Assembly (NCBI GenBank): GCA_036924285.1
Contig: JAYKYS010000001.1
Coordinates: forward strand, 7,465,501-7,529,500
Length of the DNA: 64,000 bases
Source of the DNA: Asterella californica
Lineage: Eukaryota; Streptophyta; Marchantiopsida; Marchantiales; Aytoniaceae
Direction: 5' to 3'
Under the pieces are notes generated by a model, which was not told where the DNA came from, did not search any database, and saw only the letters and a program-made list of their open reading frames with translations. Positions 59,187-64,000 of the stretch are shown piece after piece. The translations under genes and the position numbers were made by a program. Each line of letters starts with the position of its first letter. Position 1 is the first letter of the stretch.

Positions 59187-60124
59187 ACGGAGGGTACACA
59201 AGCTACCTATCAATTCATTCCTGGATCACAGCAAGCTGCTGCTCCTTACGTTTTCTTTGTACTCTCGTCGACTTGTCGTCTCGACGACTCACCGTCTCTT
59301 TCTCTCTTTTGTAGCAATTCACAAGCCGTCATTGGAAATTGTTGTGGAACATTTAACATCAGGTTTCATGGCTACCAAATCATTCATAGACTCGCTTGCT
59401 CATTTTTTCATTATCATCATTGTTGATCCTCCGCATGTCTCATCATTTGTCAATCATTTGTGAATTTTTTCTCGTGCTTATGACTAGATTTTGGTCACAA
59501 GACACTACTGAGGAGAAAGCAGCAAAGGAGATCTGTGATATCAAAGAAGCTTGGTAATCTTTGATAATGATCATGAACTACTTGGGTGTATCGTTGCTGC
59601 ATTTTCTGAGAAAATCACCAAGAGTCAACCTTATCAAGTTCATAGAGAGTTAGTGATGATCTTAGGATAGAGATCGCAAAAGAACTGCCATCTTGTCTTG
59701 AGGAAGCCATGAAAGTCGAGTTAAGTGAGAGATCCGAGATATTTGTCGGCTTCTTGTCTTAGGATTTAAATTATCAATGTCTTGTAGTGAGGATACATAT
59801 CCTCCGTAGATGCCTGAACCTTGCTGCTCACACCGATTTGGAATTTCAGTTTTGGAACTTGTTATATGGTGGCTTGTTGGTTCATAGGATTCGGATCATT
59901 CGGCTTAGCTAGTAGTTGATGTATCATTCGTTTTATGTTGGATTTTTTTGTTGATGTTAGGCATTCATTTTTCCACTCTGATTAGTCGGTCCAGGAGATT
60001 CTTAGCTCTTGCGAAAGACCACTCCACTCGAGAGCTATGTAGGTTCAACTTCTAGTGGTCTTCTCAATTATCTCAAGCTCCCAACAAAGTACTGCACTAA
60101 TGAAACAGAAGGGTCTTCAAGACC
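59187..60124. other. No gene seen
   Basis: Non-coding by eye; possibly decayed interior of the second copia element. Short frames at 59087-59463 are not convincing. Confidence 0.5.
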
Positions 60125-60400
60125 TCAAAAGCAAAAACAAGAAGAATATATCAAAACTTGAGTTACATACGCACATAAGACAATTTTTGTATGTCCGAAA
60201 CTATAAATCTCAATCACGTTAAAAATGTAACATACATCAGATACATGAAGTAAATGCAACTTGTTTCCAACACCAAGTAAAAAATATCGATATATTCTTT
60301 GTGTCCAAAAAAACAATTTTTGAAAATAATTGGGTCTGTGTAATCCATGTGAAATGTGAGATTCGTTACAAAGGCACTGGCTAGCTGCAAAAATTGCACA
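60125..60400 (-). pseudogene. Possible copia protease fragment
   Basis: On the minus strand, pieces such as FVTNLTFHMDYTDP and, in another frame, LLGVGNKLHLLHVSDVCYIFNV resemble the region after the protease active site of copia elements (a G.GN.LHL.DV.Y.P pattern). The match is weak and frame-broken. It is supported mainly by lying on the same strand and upstream of the clearer RNase H fragment at 57226-57470. Confidence 0.35.
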
Positions 60401-62042
60401 GTCTCAAAAGATGAAATAACTTTTTAGAAATAAAGCCCATCAGTGAATAAGCTATAGATAAATCATTATACCGATGATTGATTACTGCTTATAAATTAGA
60501 CCCACAATGTATTGCATTCTTGCAAAAAAATATTCATGTGGCCTGGATTAGTTCTGAACATAACATAGTGAAAATACAAATAAATTTTTAGAAATTAAAA
60601 TACTGTAAGTACTATCATTCCTATTGAAATATGAGATGAAACGGAAATAGTTTGACAATATTTTCTAATAAGCTTGGTCAATGTCCGTGTATTTTCTTTT
60701 GGAGCTCATCTTTCCAATCAAACGTAAGACATACAAGAACTCAAAGAAAAGCAGGTCATCATCAAACTATGATATCATTCTACCGATGTTTATTTCTCAT
60801 AATCACCTCTATGTGTATGTTCTCATTCCAATCCAAGACTACACACACAAGTCGAGCCAGTACGACTAGTCCCAATGGATCATGTTCGTCATAAACTTAT
60901 GAAACACCGAATGAAATGTCTCAATCGTGAAATTCTCACGAGCTTTCGTGAACATCAGATCTTCACCCATGTGAAATGCTTTTTGAGAAATACATACACC
61001 GCAAGATGTGTACGACCTCCATAAGGAAATATGACCCCTTCTTCGTTAGCTCTAGACTCACATTCTTGATCACCAGAGAGAAAACAGCAGTTGGAGTAAT
61101 CTCTTGTCCAATGCGATGCTGTAGTCAAGATATCAAATATCATAATATGCGGTGTCGTAGAGCGTGAAGTTTGATTTGAGAATACACGGGATATCTAGTT
61201 GTACAGAGATACGGCAAGACCTTGGACCAACATGATGAGATCCTAGTGTCCTCACTATCCAACCTATCAGGCTTATCTTGACTTCTACTAACCTAACATG
61301 ATCTTAAGTGTAACACACGTTGTCGAGTTGAGAGTCTTTCTTGGGGAGGGCGGACCTCCTGACTGTGACCGATCAGATAAAAATGACCAGAAAGGAAAAT
61401 AGGTTGCTGCTGACGATGAGATCTCAAAACACTGCTCCTTGTGCTTACCAATTACAAAACAAACACTCAAATACACACTCAAAATCACAGATAGATCTCT
61501 CAGGAGTCAAAATAACTTTATTATAGTGTCGTCTGCACCACCAATTTCTCCAACTGTGCAAAAAATCTCTCTCTTCCTCTCCTGCGCACCTCTCTTCACC
61601 CATCAAGCCAAAAGTCTACCCAGTACGCCTCAATCCGAACCTAATATCAGAAATTTGATCATGCGTCGATCAAAAGTCCTCCGTAGATTTTCAAACGATC
61701 TCTCTCAATAAAACTGCCTCCTGAGAGTAATTTCTCCTCCGTACAGTTTATTGGACGACGTCCAAGCTTAAAACTCTTGCCCCTCTTCCTACGATGGTCT
61801 CCCAATTCAATCTGTCTCCAATTTGATCTTTCCCCAGCTTCTTAGCTTCTCCTGCGTGTTCCCTTTTGCTCTCTCAGAAAAAAACTTTTGCAAAACTGTC
61901 CCCCGATCCCAAGTCGCCGCAGGTATTTTACCTAAAAGTTAAGGCCCCAGCTTAAGCTGCCCCCCTGCTATCCTTATAAGCGCAGTCACTTATCAGAAGC
62001 AGGGCCTTAGCTAAGCTGCCCCCTCTTAAACTCTAATTCTCC
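60401..62042. other. No gene seen
   Basis: Several short frames (60652-60894, 60955-61143 minus, 61439-61711) lack recognisable content. The part before 61150 may be decayed gag of the second copia element. Confidence 0.5.
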
Positions 62043-62555
62043 TCCTTTCGCCTCCGCTGTAATCTTCCGCTTCAAGCTTCTGTTGTAATCTTCCGCTTCA
62101 AGCTTCCGCGATAATCTTCCGCTTCCGTTGTAGTTTTCCGCTTCCACTGTAATATTCCGCTTCAAGCTTCCGCGGTAATCTTCCGCTTCCGCTGTAGTTT
62201 TCCGCTTCCACTGTAGTTTTCCGCTTCCGCTGTAATCTTCCGCTTCAAACTTCCGCGGTAATCTTCTGCTTCCGCTGTAGTTTTCCGCTTCCCTTGTAAT
62301 CTTCCGCTTCAAGCTTCCGCGGTAATCTTCCGCTTCCGCTGTAGTTTTCCGCTTCCACTGTAGTTTTCCGCTTCCGCTGTAATCTTCCGCTTCAAGCTTC
62401 CGCGGTAATCTTCCGCTTCCGCTGTAGTTTTCCGCTTCCACTGTAATATTCCGCTTCAAGCTTCCGCGGTAATCTTCCGCTTCCGCTGTAGTTTTCCGCT
62501 TCAAGCTTCCGCGGTAATCTTCCGCTTCCGCTGTAATCTTCCGCTTCAGTTTTCC
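62043..62555 (-). repeat. Minisatellite of mixed 19-bp and 26-bp units
   Basis: Built from two related words: a 26-bp unit containing 'cttcaagcttccgcggtaa' and a 19-bp unit of the type 'ttccgcttccgctgtagtt'. The 'aagcttccgcgg' or 'aaacttccgcgg' block recurs at 62164, 62247, 62311, 62394, 62458 and 62503. The spacings are 83, 64, 83, 64 and 45 bp, that is 26 plus 3, 2, 3, 2 and 1 times 19. The 165-residue minus-strand frame across it is a by-product. Confidence 0.9.
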
Positions 62556-62556
62556 G

Positions 62557-63839
62557 TTGTCGCGCTACTTCGCGGCTACATGTTATATTTCTACTCCGAC
62601 GCTTGAGTTTAGTAGTTCTAGAAGTTAGCTTATATTACTTCGAGTCGTTTATGTATATGTTTGACACCTTTGCATACGGTGTTAACACTATTTTGAGTCT
62701 TAGTAGGTTGATTACCATGTTGATAGGGCTTAAGCTCGTGGGTTGTATTTGCGTGTCGCCCATGCACGCTTTCTAGCTGATTTAAGTTATTTTTCGGGGC
62801 TGCGTGTCGTTTTAAGTAATTTAAGTTTTACGCTGGCACTCTAGGGGGCTTGACGTGGTAGCCTATGAGTAAAACTAAGTTGCCACGTGGTTTAGGGTAC
62901 TAAAGGACAACCAAGTGGAGCTATGAACTCCCATTGGTCTGTTTTTGTCTTTAGTTTAACTCTAAATTTAGAAATCGAGCTCTAAAGGAGAGTTCGAGCA
63001 TTTGGTGAGGGATCTTCAAAATCTGAGGGCACAGGGAGAGAGGTCTCGTCATGCCAAGCACTTCCAGTGAAAATTTCGATCGATTTGAGTCAATAAAGAC
63101 GGAGTTATGAGCAATTGAAGTTCGGATTGTGCTAGAATTGAATCATTTTGGTTGGATTTAGGGTTTTTAGTGTCACTCGCAGCAGATTTGAGGAAATTGC
63201 TTCAAAACTTCGAGGTTGTGTTCTCCGCCAGCAGGGCTACGATTTCACAAAAAGTTTCATATCGATTGAGCAACTGAGTAATTCAGGGCGGCCGCTGAAG
63301 CTGAGGGGGTCTGAAAAGCTCTTAATCTAGAGCAGCGACTTCAGAGGAGGAGATCTACAGTTCTGTGTACATTCAGGAGTCCCAACTTCACAGGGATGTT
63401 CAGCACCCTGTAGACTGCAAATCCTGTAAGAAACTTCGAAATTGATCGAGCCAAACTCCTGTTATAGGTTGAAATAGCCAGCTAGGTACCAGAAATTGCC
63501 GTAGTTTTCTTGCTCAAAACTTTTCTGTTCATATCTCCGTGTCAGAATTTGATCTCAGGCTGAAATTTCGTCTGTGAGTTCAGTAGTACCTCATTTGCAT
63601 GTAGGGGAAGTTTAGAGGTCTAAACCTTCATAGTTTTCCTCTCCGTGAGTGTCAAAGTTCACCGCCGAATCCTATTACTGCCAGCTAGACCTGAATTTCG
63701 CCTTCTGGGTATATTACTAGATCTTACACATCTGTGTGAGTGTTTATAGCCCTATTGTGACCTGAAAGCCAACCTCTTGAGTGAACAACCACAGCCAGAA
63801 GCCCGGCGCTTTCCTAGGTAGACGGATTACACTCCGACA
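62557..63839 (+). mobile_element. 5' LTR of a Ty3/gypsy element running off the right edge
   Basis: Starts TGTCGCGCTACTT and ends CACTCCGACA (TG...CA), and is followed by a primer site and a gag start. Its first 390 bp match 1258-1762; the remainder matches 22048-22941. The two partial copies elsewhere together cover the whole LTR. The minisatellite directly abuts its left end. Confidence 0.75.
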
Positions 63840-63850
63840 TACTCTCTTTT

Positions 63851-63868
63851 TGGTGAACTCGACGTGAA
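63851..63868 (+). other. Primer binding site, tRNA-Arg type
   Basis: TGGTGAACTCGACGTGAA lies 11 bp after the LTR end. Its complement matches the 3' end of the tRNA-Arg-like piece at 40267-40306 (ACGTCGA), plus the terminal CCA. Confidence 0.6.
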
Positions 63869-63915
63869 ACACCTAGGGTGGGAGTTTTCTTGAGAGTGTT
63901 ACAGGATCAGATATC

Positions 63916-64000
63916 ATGGCCAACCAAGGATCATCAAGTGGAGCTGCTGCTGCTGCTCAGCAACCTGTTCAGTTGGATGCTGCTACGATGAAGATGTTCC
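63916..64000 (+). CDS. gag: gag, N-terminal 28 codons (truncated by the window)
   Basis: An ATG at 63916 follows the LTR and primer site and is open to the end of the window. It encodes MANQGSSSGAAAAAQQPVQL and a few further residues, low-complexity as is common at the start of Ty3 gag. No lesion is visible in the part shown. Confidence 0.6.
   Translation, partial: MANQGSSSGAAAAAQQPVQLDAATMKMF

Noticed and set aside
62007..62504. 165-residue minus-strand frame rich in KRKTTAEAEDY repeats
   Set aside because: It is a direct product of the 19/26-bp minisatellite.

Overview
This window is nuclear DNA of a land plant, dominated by dead and nested transposable elements with two convincing host genes. 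The plant assignment rests on an intact BAHD acyltransferase (28238-29755, minus), a nine-exon HD2-type histone deacetylase (50704-54298, minus; HD2 proteins are plant-type), a decayed STP-type sugar transporter (2276-3122), and plant-style Ty1/copia and Ty3/gypsy elements. Nothing in the sequence fixes the species. A moss, liverwort or lycophyte is a guess from the style of the BAHD gene and the presence of a Helentron. Layout: 1-2260 holds a Ty3/gypsy 5' end (LTR tail, primer site, broken gag) and an LTR fragment that recurs at the right edge. 2276-3679 holds the sugar-transporter pseudogene and a possible orphan signal-anchor exon. 5716-11147 is mostly non-coding, with two coiled-coil coding fragments and two dispersed direct repeats (6708/9938 and 8388/10607). 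The most distinctive region is 11179-20859. It is an AT-rich, nearly complete Helitron of the Helentron/Helitron2 type. In order it carries an RPA1-like single-strand-binding protein gene, a 62-bp tandem array, a duplicated leader exon, an OTU protease gene, a 917-residue HUH Rep protein, and a PIF1 helicase fused to an EEP endonuclease. Rep and OTU are open. The helicase/endonuclease part has three TAG stops and one frameshift. 22048-24437 is a Ty3 remnant (LTR, gag, protease) ending in a fragment of a second LTR family. 24438-34997 is largely empty apart from the BAHD gene and a MITE-like element. 35003-45190 is one complete but dead Ty1/copia element on the minus strand, bounded by short LTRs and an exact 5-bp target duplication (CAAAC). 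It was interrupted at 38272-43356 by a nested cluster of three LTRs: two in tandem, joined by a piece resembling the 3' half of a tRNA-Arg, and a third inverted. Its right end and flank were later duplicated in tandem (45093-46433). Copies of a two-hairpin MITE-like repeat lie at 24763, 46950, 47366 and 48145. After the HD2 gene and a small divergent ORF come the remains of another copia element (about 57226-60400) with a solo LTR inside it (57541-59186). The window ends with a 19/26-bp minisatellite (62043-62555) and the 5' end of a Ty3/gypsy element (LTR, tRNA-Arg-type primer site, gag start) running off the edge. How the genes work together: the five activities in the Helentron fit one rolling-circle transposition unit (nick and join, unwind, coat single strands, plus accessory protease and endonuclease). 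The HD2 and BAHD genes are independent host genes, for chromatin repression and specialised acyl transfer respectively. All domain calls come from reading motifs by eye; no database search was run.
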